Assembly (NCBI RefSeq): GCF_002099195.1
Contig: NZ_NBYX01000001.1
Location: 558,168 to 622,167 of the forward strand
Source: Burkholderia puraquae
Lineage (GTDB): Bacteria > Pseudomonadota > Gammaproteobacteria > Burkholderiales > Burkholderiaceae
Direction: 5' to 3'
Length of the DNA: 64,000 nt
Positions 62,109-64,000 of the stretch are shown here, in pieces; the first letter of the stretch is position 1; every line of letters starts with the position of its first letter. The notes beneath the pieces were generated by a model. The model was not told the origin of the DNA. It searched no databases and saw only the letters and a program-made list of their open reading frames with translations. The position numbers and the translations under genes were made by a program.

Positions 62109-64000
<1,892 letters not shown>

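Overview
The window looks like chromosomal DNA of a Burkholderia species, probably of the cepacia complex. It is GC-rich throughout, with strong third-position G/C bias. It carries a Burkholderia-type type VI secretion (T6SS) locus and several small stress-related gene families typical of that genus. Assignment to the genus is inferred from protein families and composition; I could not run a search.

Layout. 1-9400: one end of a T6SS locus. The membrane complex genes tssJ-tssK-tssL-tssM run leftward in a tightly coupled operon, with the start of one more gene at the left edge. A lipoprotein and an FHA-domain protein (TagH-like) run rightward from the shared intergenic region. 9450-10930: a membrane diguanylate cyclase. 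11340-16930: an aldehyde dehydrogenase and a three-gene periplasmic molybdenum hydroxylase (2Fe-2S subunit, TAT-exported molybdopterin subunit, tri-haem cytochrome c). 17070-19380: a small monooxygenase, a curcumin-reductase-type oxidoreductase and a TetR regulator with two matching operators. 19685-25700: a patchier accessory stretch with an exported protein of unknown function, a 32-unit tetranucleotide array, an orphan KfrA-like protein, an IS66 remnant abutting a lone fabZ paralogue, a decayed response regulator, a MipA/OmpV protein and a papain-like cysteine protease.

26100-34500: thiolase, LuxR-type regulator, alpha/beta hydrolase coupled to a RibBA-type protein, a hipBA toxin-antitoxin module under a triple-repeat operator, and an Old Yellow Enzyme. 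34545-40345: hpd (4-hydroxyphenylpyruvate dioxygenase) divergent from an MHS-type transporter, a second MurA, a vapBC-like pair with a very small antitoxin, and an IclR regulator. The same 10-bp operator core occurs upstream of hpd/transporter (twice) and upstream of iclR. 40400-44391: a two-gene DNA-repair operon pairing a FAN1-type VRR-NUC nuclease with an XPD/DinG-type iron-sulphur helicase that has an N-terminal PD-(D/E)XK nuclease motif. A perfect LexA box lies at its start. 44490-45370: a second MipA.

45570-64000: a stress and signalling island. It holds several very small proteins with strong Shine-Dalgarno sites, CBS, PRC-barrel and DUF4142 proteins, a hybrid histidine kinase, a receiver-less sigma-54 activator, a chemoreceptor, two universal stress proteins each preceded by an FNR-like box, an amino-acid permease, a DedA-rhodanese fusion, a cupin and a CHASE-PAS histidine kinase cut by the right edge. 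The gene mix resembles the low-oxygen-induced loci described in Burkholderia, but the window alone does not prove oxygen control.

The most interesting items are the SOS-box FAN1/helicase operon and the regulatory circuits readable from repeated operators (IclR, TetR, HipB, FNR-like).
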